From the NCBI GenBank assembly GCA_016188575.1, contig JACPHN010000096.1:1-64000 (forward strand): DNA of 64,000 nt. The letters run 5' to 3'. This DNA comes from Candidatus Schekmanbacteria bacterium (GTDB lineage: Bacteria; CSSED10-310; JACPHN01). Positions 33,993 through 41,410 of this stretch are shown piece by piece (the stretch's first letter is position 1; each line of letters opens with the position of its first letter). The position numbers and the translations under genes were made by a program. Below the pieces are notes generated by a model. That model did not search any database and had not been told where the DNA came from. It saw only the letters and a program-made list of their open reading frames with translations.

Positions 33993-34745
33993 TCAAGACC
34001 GAGCGTAGCGCGCCGCGGGCGCGAACGGAAAGAGGGTAGTGACGATGATGTCCTTGCCGTGCTCCAGTGCCTCCTTGAGTTGCTTCGAGGTCTGGTCGAT
34101 GGGCTGGACCACGCCGAGGGTTTTCTCGAACTGCCGGACCGTGCGCTGGAGCTGGCGGTCGAGGACGCGCCGATCGGTCATGACGATGACGGAGTCGAAG
34201 ACGCGCCGGTCCGTGTCGTCGTGCAGGACCGCGAGGCGGTGGGCGAGCCAGGCGATGCAGTTCGGCTTGCCGCTGCCCGCGCTGCGCTGGACGAGGTAGC
34301 GCTGACCGACCCCCTGGTCGCGGGCGTCGGTCACGAGCCTGCGCACGGCGTCAAGCTGCTGGTAGCGCGGGAAGATCAGCAGACGCCGGCCGGTCTTCTT
34401 CCCCTTGTCGTCGAGCTCGTCGACCACATGCAGGAAATGCTGGACGAGATCGAGGACGCTTTCCCGGGCCCAGAGGCGCTCCCAGTGGTATGCCGTCGAG
34501 AAGCCGCGCCACGTGGGCGGATTGCCGGCGCCGCCGTCGCACCCCTGGTTGAAGGGGAGGAAGCGCGTGTGGCGGCCCTGGGGGTGCGTCGTCACGAACA
34601 CGAGCTCCGGATCGACGGCGAAGTGGGCAACGCAGAGGCCGAACGCGAACAATGGCTCGCGAGGATCCCGGTGGCTCCTGTACTGGCGCACCGCGTCCTC
34701 GATGACCTGCTCGAAGGCCTTCTCGGTGGTGTTCGGCGTGCTTAC
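33993..34745 (-). pseudogene. hsdR: hsdR remnant (type I restriction subunit)
   Basis: Clear HsdR homology: STPNTTEKAFEQVIED, then AVRQYRSHRDPREPLF, HFAVDPELVFVTT, RFLPFNQGCDGGAGNPP, IFPRYQQLDAVRRLV and TDRRVLDRQL. Three defects are visible. The ~120 residues that normally separate the first two blocks, holding the PD-(D/E)xK nuclease, are missing. The Walker A motif reads SAGSGKPNCIAW with Pro in place of Ser. The reading stops after about 250 of the usual ~1000 residues. The start is also lost: the expected GTG overlapping the hepT stop is GTA. It cannot restrict DNA. Confidence 0.85.
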
Positions 34746-35089
34746 GGCGTCACCTCGCTCAGGATTGCCTCGAGAGCTTCGATGACCGGCGGCAGGTCGG
34801 TGGTAATCGTGTCCCACACGATGTCGAGATCCACGACATCATAGCCGTGGATCAGGCGGTCTCGCATGCCCACCACCGCCGCCCACGGAATGGAGCAGTG
34901 CCTCTGTTGCGTCTTCGGCGAGACGCGTCTGGCGCCTTCGCCGACGATCTCTAGCGGGCGCACGAGCGCGAGCTGGCGCAGGCGGTCGGTGGCCAGCTCC
35001 TCTCGGCCGGCGGCGCCGAGCAGCGCCACGGCCTCCCTGGCGTGATCCAGCATGTCCCCGAGGCTCACCCGATCGTCACGCTTGCTCAT
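34742..35089 (-). CDS. hepT: HepT-like HEPN toxin (DUF86)
   Basis: 115-residue HEPN-fold protein, the ribonuclease toxin of MntA/HepT pairs. The helical bundle ends in MRDRLIHGYDVVD, which contains the Rx4-6H catalytic motif of HEPN RNases (R...H, with the following Tyr that MntA-type partners AMPylate). Length is standard. It overlaps its antitoxin gene by 14 bp. Nothing looks damaged here although the neighbours are decayed. Confidence 0.9.
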   Translation of the reverse strand: MSKRDDRVSLGDMLDHAREAVALLGAAGREELATDRLRQLALVRPLEIVGEGARRVSPKTQQRHCSIPWAAVVGMRDRLIHGYDVVDLDIVWDTITTDLPPVIEALEAILSEVTP

Positions 35090-35372
35090 AGTAGACCTCG
35101 CGGGCGGTGAGCACCTCGTCGCGAAACCCCGGGTGCAGCCCGGCCTCGGTGTGGATCTCGACGCGCCGCCGGAGAAGGCGTCCTAGCTCGATCTCCATGG
35201 CCGAGAGCGCGATGAGCCCCACGCGCGCGCCGGCCTCGAAACTGACCAACACGTCCACGTCGCTTTCGGGTCCGAAGTCGTCGCGCAGCACCGAGCCGAA
35301 AAACGACAGCCTGCGGATCCGGTGGCGGCGAGCGAACGCCGCCAGCTTCTCCCGGTCGATCGCGATCTTCAT
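35076..35372 (-). CDS. mntA: MntA-like nucleotidyltransferase antitoxin
   Basis: 98-residue minimal nucleotidyltransferase. GSVLRDDFGPESDVDVLV carries the GSxxRxD...SDxDxxV signature with the catalytic Asp pair, so it should be active in AMPylating the HepT toxin and neutralising it. The start overlaps the stop of the preceding 46-codon chimera (ATGA), and its 3' end overlaps hepT by 14 bp. The pair sits inside a broken type I restriction locus and is probably an addiction or defence module. Confidence 0.9.
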   Translation of the reverse strand: MKIAIDREKLAAFARRHRIRRLSFFGSVLRDDFGPESDVDVLVSFEAGARVGLIALSAMEIELGRLLRRRVEIHTEAGLHPGFRDEVLTAREVYYEQA

Positions 35373-35509
35373 GGCGCCTCGTTGCGCACGTCGATCTTGC
35401 CCGTGACCGCGGCGGTGATCAGCGCCTGGCGGTGCTCGCGGTGCAGGGCGATAAGGAGCGTGTCCTCGACGGACTGCTCGAAGCTTCGCTCGGAAAGCTC
35501 AGGGGTCAT
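35369..35509 (-). pseudogene. 46-codon chimera of hsdR start and hsdS end
   Basis: The open frame begins MTPELSERSFEQSVEDTLL, the N-terminus typical of HsdR, and continues without a break into REHRQALITAAVTGKIDV, the C-terminus typical of HsdS. The intact hsdS C-terminus nearby (LREHREALVTAAVTGEIDV) is clearly related. So two different genes have been joined by a deletion or recombination, in frame. Start and stop both overlap neighbours as ATGA junctions (DUF2283 upstream, mntA downstream). Too short to have either function. Confidence 0.8.
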
Positions 35510-35739
35510 GGTGTCACGTTCACCTCGGCACAAGGCACCGGCATTTCCAAATTGAATTGACGCAAGGTCATCGCATCGCCGGTTTTCTTGGAGGCATCGA
35601 GGATCTCCACGCCGACGATATGGCCATTCCGGTCGTAGTCGATGATGATCCCCTCGGAGACCTCTTCACTGCTCTCGATTTCCCGGTGGGTCAGTTCGAG
35701 GTAGATGGCGTCCGCGACAGCATCGATCCTGACTAGCAT
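35506..35739 (-). CDS. DUF2283 family protein, probable antitoxin
   Basis: 77 residues. The pattern DAIYLELTHREIESSEEVSE followed by GIIIDYDRNGHIVGVEILDA is the DUF2283 fold. Such small proteins often follow DUF4258 proteins as the second gene of toxin-antitoxin-like pairs. It overlaps the DUF4258 gene by 7 bp. The activity of either partner is not established from sequence. Confidence 0.88.
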   Translation of the reverse strand: MLVRIDAVADAIYLELTHREIESSEEVSEGIIIDYDRNGHIVGVEILDASKKTGDAMTLRQFNLEMPVPCAEVNVTP

Positions 35740-35960
35740 GGCTTGCTCCTGTCGAAATAGGCCGTGATCACATATTGATGGTCCGAGCTACGTGTAACGA
35801 CTCTCAGCATCTGGCGCCGTTCTGAGAAACGCCTCAGGAACGAACATTTGTCGTCATGGTGTTCGATCTCGTCATGCTGGTCCAGGGTAAGCTCTACCCA
35901 CTCCTTCAGTATACCCCGCCGTCCCATCTGAAAGAGGGCGTGGGGGTCGTAGCTGATCAT
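35733..35960 (-). CDS. DUF4258 family protein, probable toxin
   Basis: 75 residues from ATG 35960, which overlaps the hsdS stop (ATGA) and has GAGGA upstream. The fold markers are the N-terminal HALFQMGRRGILKEWVELTL and the C-terminal QMLRVVTRSSDHQYVITAYF. DUF4258 proteins are RelE/ParE-like small proteins commonly paired with DUF2283 or helix-turn-helix antitoxins. Together with the downstream DUF2283 gene this is a second TA-type pair inside the restriction remnants. Confidence 0.82.
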   Translation of the reverse strand: MISYDPHALFQMGRRGILKEWVELTLDQHDEIEHHDDKCSFLRRFSERRQMLRVVTRSSDHQYVITAYFDRSKPC

Positions 35961-36667
35961 GCGGCTTCCTCTCTGACATCTATCTCCCCGGTCACCGCGG
36001 CGGTCACGAGCGCCTCGCGGTGCTCGCGCAGAAGCGCGATGTGCTGCTCGATCTTCGCGACCAGCGCGTCGATGCGGGCGGTCTCGCGGTCGAGGAAGGC
36101 GGCGATGACGCGCTGCTCGACGACGTCCGGATACGGCAGCCACATGTTGCCGATGAAGTCCCAGTTCGCTCTCGGCATCTTCGTGCCGAAGGTCGACCCG
36201 TGCACCGTCTCGATGAAGCCTCGCGACAGCATGACGTACAAGGCGAATCGCGGAACGAGCAGCCTTGGCCGCAGGACCAGCAGCTCGCTCGTGCATCGGC
36301 CACGTTCGGTCGGAGCAATTGCTTTTGCGAGGTACGGGCGAAGCTTCGAGAACAGCAGGTCGCCTGCCTGGAACACGATGCCGCCGTCGCCCTCGGCCTC
36401 GCCGTCCACACTCGCGCCCGAGCCAAGGCGTCCCATCCACGACTCGATGTTCTCGAGCCCGAGGAACGGCAGGTCCAACGCGGGACCGATGGCCGGCTCA
36501 ACAACCAGCGTGCCGAGGTACTTCAGCCGCCGGACCAGCCATTCCGCCGGCACCTGCCCCAGCCACTCGATCCCGGAGTCCCGATAGGTCGGGTACGGTC
36601 GCCAGCCCCGGTCGGCTACCGGCTTGCGCCTGAGCGCCACGCGCGCGATCTGGGCCGCCTCGCTCAC
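35957..36667 (-). CDS. hsdS: HsdS-like specificity subunit with a single target-recognition domain
   Basis: 236 residues from GTG 36667, overlapping the previous stop (GTGA). The start YRDSGIEWLGQVPAEWLVRR is the first TRD of type I specificity subunits. FLDRETARIDALVAKIEQHI and LREHREALVTAAVTGEIDV are the final conserved helix and C-terminus. Normal HsdS proteins have ~400 residues with two TRDs and two spacer helices; here the middle is missing, consistent with an internal deletion. Half-size HsdS proteins can dimerise in some systems, so activity is not excluded, but the partner hsdM and hsdR are broken. Confidence 0.8.
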   Translation of the reverse strand: MSEAAQIARVALRRKPVADRGWRPYPTYRDSGIEWLGQVPAEWLVRRLKYLGTLVVEPAIGPALDLPFLGLENIESWMGRLGSGASVDGEAEGDGGIVFQAGDLLFSKLRPYLAKAIAPTERGRCTSELLVLRPRLLVPRFALYVMLSRGFIETVHGSTFGTKMPRANWDFIGNMWLPYPDVVEQRVIAAFLDRETARIDALVAKIEQHIALLREHREALVTAAVTGEIDVREEAA

Positions 36668-37433
36668 TCCGTACCCTCCTTCGCCGCCAGGCGCTCGCGC
36701 GACCGCTCGATCGCCGCGTGCAGCCTCCGGCCCAACTCCTCGCGTGGGGGCAGCACGGTCAGGTACTCGGCCACGTGGATGCCGGCCTCGTCGAGCTCGA
36801 GGAGCTCGATCTGCTCCCTCTTCTTCCCCGTGCACAGGATGATGCCGAGCGGCGGGTCCTCTCCCGGTTCCCGCACGTGACAATCGAGCCAGCGCAGGTA
36901 CAGCTCCATCTGGCCCTTGTACTCGGGCTTGAAGGCCCCGACCTTCAGGTCGATGGCGACGAGCCGCCGGAGCTTGCGGTTGTAGAAGACGAGGTCGATG
37001 TAGAAGTCGTCGTCATCAACCTGGAGCCGCATCTGGCGCGCGACGAAGCAGAAGCCCGTCCCGAGCTCGAGGACGAACGCCTCCATCTCGCGCAGGATGG
37101 CGTCCTCCAGGTCCTTCTCGATCTACCGGTCCCGCAGGCCCAGGAAGTCGAGCACGTAGGGGTCCTTGAGCACGAGGTCCGTGGTCATCGCATCTTTCTC
37201 GCGCTGCGCCGCGATCTGAGCCTCGACGACTGCTTCCGGCCTGCGAGATAGCGCCGTCCGCTCGTAGAGCATCGGGTCGATCTGCTGCCGGAGCTGGCGC
37301 ACGCTCCAGCGCTGGACGCGGCACATCTCGGCGTAGAAGTCGCGCTGGAGCGGCTCATTCAGGTAGATCACCGCAAGGAAGTGGCTCCAGGACAATTGTC
37401 TCATCAGCGATGAGACAATCGCTTCATCGGGGA
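36664..37433 (-). pseudogene. DUF1016 (PDDEXK nuclease, YhcG-like) gene, N-terminus missing and interrupted by TAG
   Basis: From ~37433 the frame reads FPDEAIVSSLMRQLSWSHFL, EMCRVQRWSVRQLRQQIDPM, LYERTALSRRPE and KDPYVLDFLGLRDR, the central part of DUF1016. A TAG at 37125-37123 interrupts it, after which the same frame resumes with IEKDLEDAILREMEAFVLEL, GTGFCFVARQMRL and the nuclease core DLVFYNRKLRRLVAIDLKVG (Asp where Glu is usual). The first ~100 residues of the family are absent; their place is taken by the N-terminus of HsdM in the same frame. The segment after the TAG could still be made from ATG 37086. Confidence 0.8.
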
Positions 37434-38139
37434 AGACCTCGGCCCCCAGGTTCCAGTCCCGGATCCGCTCCTTGGCGATCGTGAGCATCCCGCCCGTCCC
37501 GCAGCAAGGGTCGTAGACCCTGCGGACGACGTGCGGACGTTCCAGGGCGGCGCGATCGCGGCCGAGCATGAGATCCACCATCAGGCGGATGACCTCGCGC
37601 GGTGTGAAGTGCTCGCCGGGGTTCTCGTCGAGCGCCTCGTTGAGCTTGCGGATGAGCTCCTCGAAGATTGTGCCCATCTCGTGGTTGGGCACCTGGTCCG
37701 GGTGCAAATCGATGTCGCGGAAGCGCTGCACGACCAGGAAGAGGAGCCCTGCGCCGTCGAGCTTCTCGATCGTGTTGTTGAAGTCAAACCGCTCGAGCAC
37801 CTCGCGCATGTTCGGCGAGAAGCCCGCGAGGTAGTTGCGGAGGTTCGCGGCGAGGTGAGGCGCGTCGCCGAGCAGAGGGTCGAAGTCGTAGAGCGCGGTG
37901 TTGTAGAAGGCGTAGCCCGACGCCTTGCGGAGCTGCGGCTCGCGGTTCTGGAGGCCCATCGCCTGGAGCTTGGCGTTCCCCTCGCGCACCTTGGCGCGCG
38001 TCGGCTCGAGGACGCAATCGATGCGGCGGAGCACCGTAAACGGCAGAATGACGTCCTGGTACTTGCCGCGCTTGAAGTGGTCGCGGATGAGGTCGGCGAC
38101 CGACTAGATGAAGGTGACCCTGGCAGCGAAGTTTCCCAT
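37434..38139 (-). pseudogene. hsdM: hsdM remnant (type I methyltransferase), fused in frame to DUF1016
   Basis: ATG 38139 begins MGNFAARVTFI, then a TAG replaces the Trp expected in FIWSVADL; the frame continues SVADLIRDHFKRGKYQDVIL, PFTVLRRIDCVLEP and HFTPREVIRLMVDLML to the SAM motif YDPCCGTGGMLTIAKERI. There it switches to DUF1016 sequence (junction near 37434). Everything after motif I, including the NPPF catalytic motif, is gone, leaving ~230 of ~500 residues. The two TAG codons and the deletion make a functional methylase very unlikely. TAG is used as a normal stop elsewhere in the window. Confidence 0.85.
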
Positions 38140-38611
38140 AGGCGCCTCGTCTCAGCTCCTCACCACGAGGATCGCGTTGCGCGGGTGGCCACCTCCCCGA
38201 ATCATTTCCCGCCTGGCTTCCGTGGCCGCCTTTCCGGCCGTGTTTGCCGTCGCGGTGCTCTTGATACCACGGGGCCGATGCGGATGTCCACCCCATGGAT
38301 GCGGTCCCATGCCGCTCCATGCGGAACCAGGCCGGACGAGCTCGTGATGCGCTTTCCGTACAGCTTGCAGCCAAGCCGGCGGTGGGAAAAACGGTTCCAC
38401 CGAAGAGAAGCGAGGTTCCATGCCCCTGGTCGTTCCCGCATCGGCCGCACCGCGGCGGGGTCCGTGCGGTGCCATCTTTCGGCGCCGGGCCCGGCGCGTG
38501 GTTGGCACACGGTTCGCAAGACCACGGGTCGTCGCTACGGCCGGCAAGCGTCCGCGCCTGCCGCGGCTCAACTACGGTGCGTTACCGCTACCATCAACGA
38601 GGAGAGACACC
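38140..38611. other. Gap between the restriction remnant and the SnoaL gene
   Basis: This 470-bp gap contains a partial dispersed repeat at about 38345-38390 (ATGCGCTTTCCGTACAGCTT, then GCCGGCGGTGG). The rest shows several possible frames but no recognisable protein, RNA or strong promoter. Confidence 0.5.
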
Positions 38612-39031
38612 ATGGCGAATCCCGACACGGCTCACCGCGAGATGACCGACGCGTGGAACCGACGAGACTTCAACAAGTTTCGCGCCCTGCTTCACCCCGA
38701 CTATACCTACACCGGCGGGGACGGCCAGGAGCAGCGGGGACCGGAAGCCGGTCTCGCCGTTGCCCAGATGTTCGCGAACGCGTTCCCCGATGGGCGGATC
38801 GAGATCCGCCGCGGCTATGTCCAGGGGGACGTGGCGATTTGCGAGTTCCGTGCCACCGGCACCTTTGACGGCGAGCTCATGGGCATCGCGCCCACTGGCA
38901 AGCATGTCGAAATTAACGTCTGCAACGTCCTCGAGCTGCGCGACGGAAAAATCTATCGCGAGCGCGAGTACATGGATATGCTCACCATGTTCGAACAGCT
39001 CGGCGTGCTGGCGCGTCCGGGCGGCGAATAA
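38612..39031 (+). CDS. SnoaL-like / ester cyclase family protein
   Basis: 139 residues from ATG 38612 with GAGGAG 8 bp upstream. Small cone-shaped alpha+beta barrel of the NTF2/SnoaL superfamily: AHREMTDAWNRRDFNKFRAL, LHPDYTYTGGDG, GIAPTGKHVEINVCNVLELR and GKIYREREYMDML. Family members range from polyketide cyclases to binding proteins of unknown role; sequence alone does not choose. It stands alone between repeats, so no pathway context is available. Confidence 0.88.
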   Translation: MANPDTAHREMTDAWNRRDFNKFRALLHPDYTYTGGDGQEQRGPEAGLAVAQMFANAFPDGRIEIRRGYVQGDVAICEFRATGTFDGELMGIAPTGKHVEINVCNVLELRDGKIYREREYMDMLTMFEQLGVLARPGGE

Positions 39032-39057
39032 CGGCGCCCGGCAGCGCCGGAAGGGCG

Positions 39058-39215
39058 ACACAGGGCCCCTCCCCTCGCCTGCGGGGGGAGGCGGCGGCGG
39101 AACGTGCGTTGGCCGGCCTCGTACCGTCCCTCCCCCGGCATGCGCGGGGAGGTGAGGTGGGGAGTCTTCGCAATGAGCTTCCCGCAAAGCTTGCAGTCGA
39201 ACAGGCGGGCGATCC
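39058..39215 (+). repeat. Dispersed palindromic repeat, hairpin core plus a longer copy
   Basis: The first core at 39065-39095 is CCCCTCGCCTGCGGGGGGAG. The second copy at about 39105-39215 has TCCCTCCCCCGGCATGCGCG, then GGTGAGGTGGGGAGTCTTCG, ATGAGCTTCCCGCAAAGCTT and GAACAGGCGGGCGATCCGGG. They occupy most of the gap before the glycosyltransferase gene and could act as a terminator or RNA-processing hairpin. Confidence 0.75.
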
Positions 39216-39299
39216 GGGACGCTTCGCGAGGTTGCACTGTTCGCCGCCGTGGATGTATGGGAATCGGGCTTCTTCCCATGGCGCCCACCCAGGTATGAC

Positions 39300-40445
39300 A
39301 TGAGAGTCCTGTTGGATGCCCACATGCTCGGACACCGCGAGACGGGTAACGAGTCGTACGTGCGTGAGCTGCTCTGGGCATTCGCCGAGGCGGGCAAGCG
39401 GAACGTGACGGCCATGCTGTCCGCGGAGTCTTCTACGGACGAGCCGCCGCTGCCGGCCGCGATCGGGCTGCGCCGGTTTGCGAGTCCAAGCAATGTCTGG
39501 CGGCTGGCAGTAGGGCTCAGGCAGGCCTGTCGCGAACACGCCGCGACGATTCTGCACGTGAGCTACAACGGCCCGGTGTCGGTCGCCGCGCCTCTGGTCG
39601 TGAGCGTGCACGATGTCTCGTTCCGGCGCCACCCGGAGTTCTTTTCGCCGCGGTTACGGCTCCAATTCGCCACGGTCCAGCGCTATTCTTTGTGGCGAGC
39701 AGATGCTGTCATCACCACTTCCGAATGGTCGCGTCAAGACCTGTTGACGTTTTATCCATTCTTGAGAGATCGCGTCTTCGTCACGCCCCTGGCGGCGAGC
39801 CCGCGGTATCGGCGCTACGGCGAGCCGGAAGTGGCGGCCTTCTTGCAGCGGTGCGGCATCGATCGTCCGTATATCCTGTACGTTGGCCTCCTGGAACCGC
39901 GAAAGAACATCCATCGCCTCCTGAGCGCCTACGCCGTGCTCGCTGAACATTGCGCTGATCCCCCCGTCCTCGTCCTCGCCGGAAAGAGCGCTCGATGCGA
40001 CCGCGACACGGCCCGCGACCTGGCGGCCATGGAGCAGCGCGGTTTTGTTCGGGTGCTCGGCTACATTCCCCTGGAAGAGCTCCCGCTGCTCTACAATGGC
40101 GCCATGCTCTTCGTCTTTCCCTCGTTCTATGAGGGCTTCGGGCTGCCGGTCGTCGAGGCAATGGCGTGCGGAACTCCGGTTGTGGCGTCCAATCGCACGG
40201 CGATACCGGAGCTGGCCGGGAATGCCGCATTGTTGGTTGACCCCGGAAACGTAGCGGAACTGGCCGTCGCCATGGAGCGATTGGTGGCGTCGGCGGCGTT
40301 GCGGCGGGAGCTCGGGCACGCGGGCCTCGAGCGCGCGGCGGGTTTTTCGTGGCGCCGCACCGCCGAGCTGACCTGGCAGGCGTACGAGGAAACAGTGAAC
40401 CGATGGAATCACCCGGCACAGAGCAAGCGCTTCCGGTGGCAGTGA
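39300..40445 (+). CDS. GT4-type glycosyltransferase
   Basis: 381 residues from ATG 39300 (MRVLLDAHML). GT-B fold, family 4: an N-terminal acceptor domain with VVSVHDVSFRRHPEFFSP, the linker YILYVGLLEPRKNIHRLL, and the C-terminal nucleotide-sugar site FVFPSFYEGFGLPVVEAMAC with the EX7E pair. Such enzymes transfer a sugar from a nucleotide or lipid donor to a growing glycan at the inner membrane face. It opens the radical-SAM/glycosyltransferase cluster and overlaps the next gene by 43 bp. The sugar and acceptor are unknown. Confidence 0.9.
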   Translation: MRVLLDAHMLGHRETGNESYVRELLWAFAEAGKRNVTAMLSAESSTDEPPLPAAIGLRRFASPSNVWRLAVGLRQACREHAATILHVSYNGPVSVAAPLVVSVHDVSFRRHPEFFSPRLRLQFATVQRYSLWRADAVITTSEWSRQDLLTFYPFLRDRVFVTPLAASPRYRRYGEPEVAAFLQRCGIDRPYILYVGLLEPRKNIHRLLSAYAVLAEHCADPPVLVLAGKSARCDRDTARDLAAMEQRGFVRVLGYIPLEELPLLYNGAMLFVFPSFYEGFGLPVVEAMACGTPVVASNRTAIPELAGNAALLVDPGNVAELAVAMERLVASAALRRELGHAGLERAAGFSWRRTAELTWQAYEETVNRWNHPAQSKRFRWQ

Positions 40446-41407
40446 CGCGCGCTGTCGCCTACGCGGATATCTTCGACTACCCGCTGACCAGGGCGGAGCT
40501 CCACCGCTACCTCTACGCTTTCCAGGTGTCGCGTCCCGAGCTTGACGCGTGGATCAGCAGGGGAGGCAACGGGGCCGCCGCGGCGCTGGAGCTCGCGGGA
40601 ACCTACGTCGTCCTCCGGGGACGCGGCGACCTCGTGCCGCTCCGCCACCGCCGCGAAGCGATCGCACACCGACTTTGGGCCGATGCACGGCGGCTCACCG
40701 CGCGGCTGGCGCGCGCGCCCTTCGTCCGCATGATCGCGGTCACTGGCGCGCTTGCTGTCGACAACGTAGGCGAGCACGACGACATCGACCTGTTGATCGT
40801 GAGCCAGGCCCGGCGCGTCTGGCTCTGTCGCGCGCTCGCGGCCATGCTGGCGCGGCTCCTCCGGCGGCACGGCGTCGTCGTGTGCGTGAACTACGTCATC
40901 TCCGAGTCCGCCTTGGGGATTTCGCCAGCGGATTTTTTTTCCGCCCGTGAGCTCGCGCAGATGATCCCCGTCGCCGGCAGCGAGGTCTACGACGCCATGA
41001 GAGCTGCCAATCGCTGGCTCGACGACCTCTTGCCGAACGCGGGAGGTCCGCCGCGGGAGATGGGCTCCGCCCCCTGCCGGCAATCGCGGGTGGGGAGAGT
41101 CGTCGAATGGTTGCTTGGCGGCAGGCTCGGTGGTTTCCTGGAAGCTTGCGAGCGGCGGCGGAAAGTGGCGCGCATGCGACGCGAGTACCCGCATGCGCGT
41201 GAAGCATTCTGGAGCCTCGACGTCTACAAGGGGCACTTCAGCGGCCATCGCGAGCGCATCAGGATCGCCTACGCCCAACGCCTCGGACGACTGAACCTGG
41301 GTATTGGCGAAGGAACCCAGCCGCCGCTGATTGCCGCGCCTCCCGCGCTTCAGGAGCCACTTGCGCCACAACCCCTACCCCCCGGCGAGCCGACTCGCGC
41401 CCCGTGA
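40403..41407 (+). CDS. Nucleotidyltransferase-like protein
   Basis: 334 residues from ATG 40403. MIAVTGALAVDNVGEHDDID followed by LLIVSQ is a minimal nucleotidyltransferase core (G-A...DxDLL) with both metal-binding Asp residues. It is preceded by a winged-helix-like segment (AYADIFDYPLTRAELHRYLY) and followed by a helical C-terminal half ending in a Pro-rich tail. Proteins of this build recur beside B12-type radical SAM and glycosyltransferase genes in environmental genomes, but I know no assigned reaction. Its 5' end overlaps the glycosyltransferase and the next gene follows after 3 bp. Confidence 0.78.
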   Translation: MESPGTEQALPVAVTRAVAYADIFDYPLTRAELHRYLYAFQVSRPELDAWISRGGNGAAAALELAGTYVVLRGRGDLVPLRHRREAIAHRLWADARRLTARLARAPFVRMIAVTGALAVDNVGEHDDIDLLIVSQARRVWLCRALAAMLARLLRRHGVVVCVNYVISESALGISPADFFSARELAQMIPVAGSEVYDAMRAANRWLDDLLPNAGGPPREMGSAPCRQSRVGRVVEWLLGGRLGGFLEACERRRKVARMRREYPHAREAFWSLDVYKGHFSGHRERIRIAYAQRLGRLNLGIGEGTQPPLIAAPPALQEPLAPQPLPPGEPTRAP

Positions 41408-41410
41408 GCC

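Noticed and set aside
35733-36440. 235-codon minus-strand frame covering DUF4258
   Set aside because: Only its last 75 codons (from ATG 35960) are DUF4258; the upstream part is a shifted reading of hsdS.
36664-38139. TAG recoding (pyrrolysine or suppressor) in hsdM/DUF1016
   Set aside because: TAG ends other genes normally here (for example 8891 and 12897), and the same region has deletions that inactivate it anyway.
38152-38571. Minus-strand 139-codon frame in the gap before the SnoaL gene
   Set aside because: No family pattern, and it crosses a dispersed repeat; treated as non-coding.
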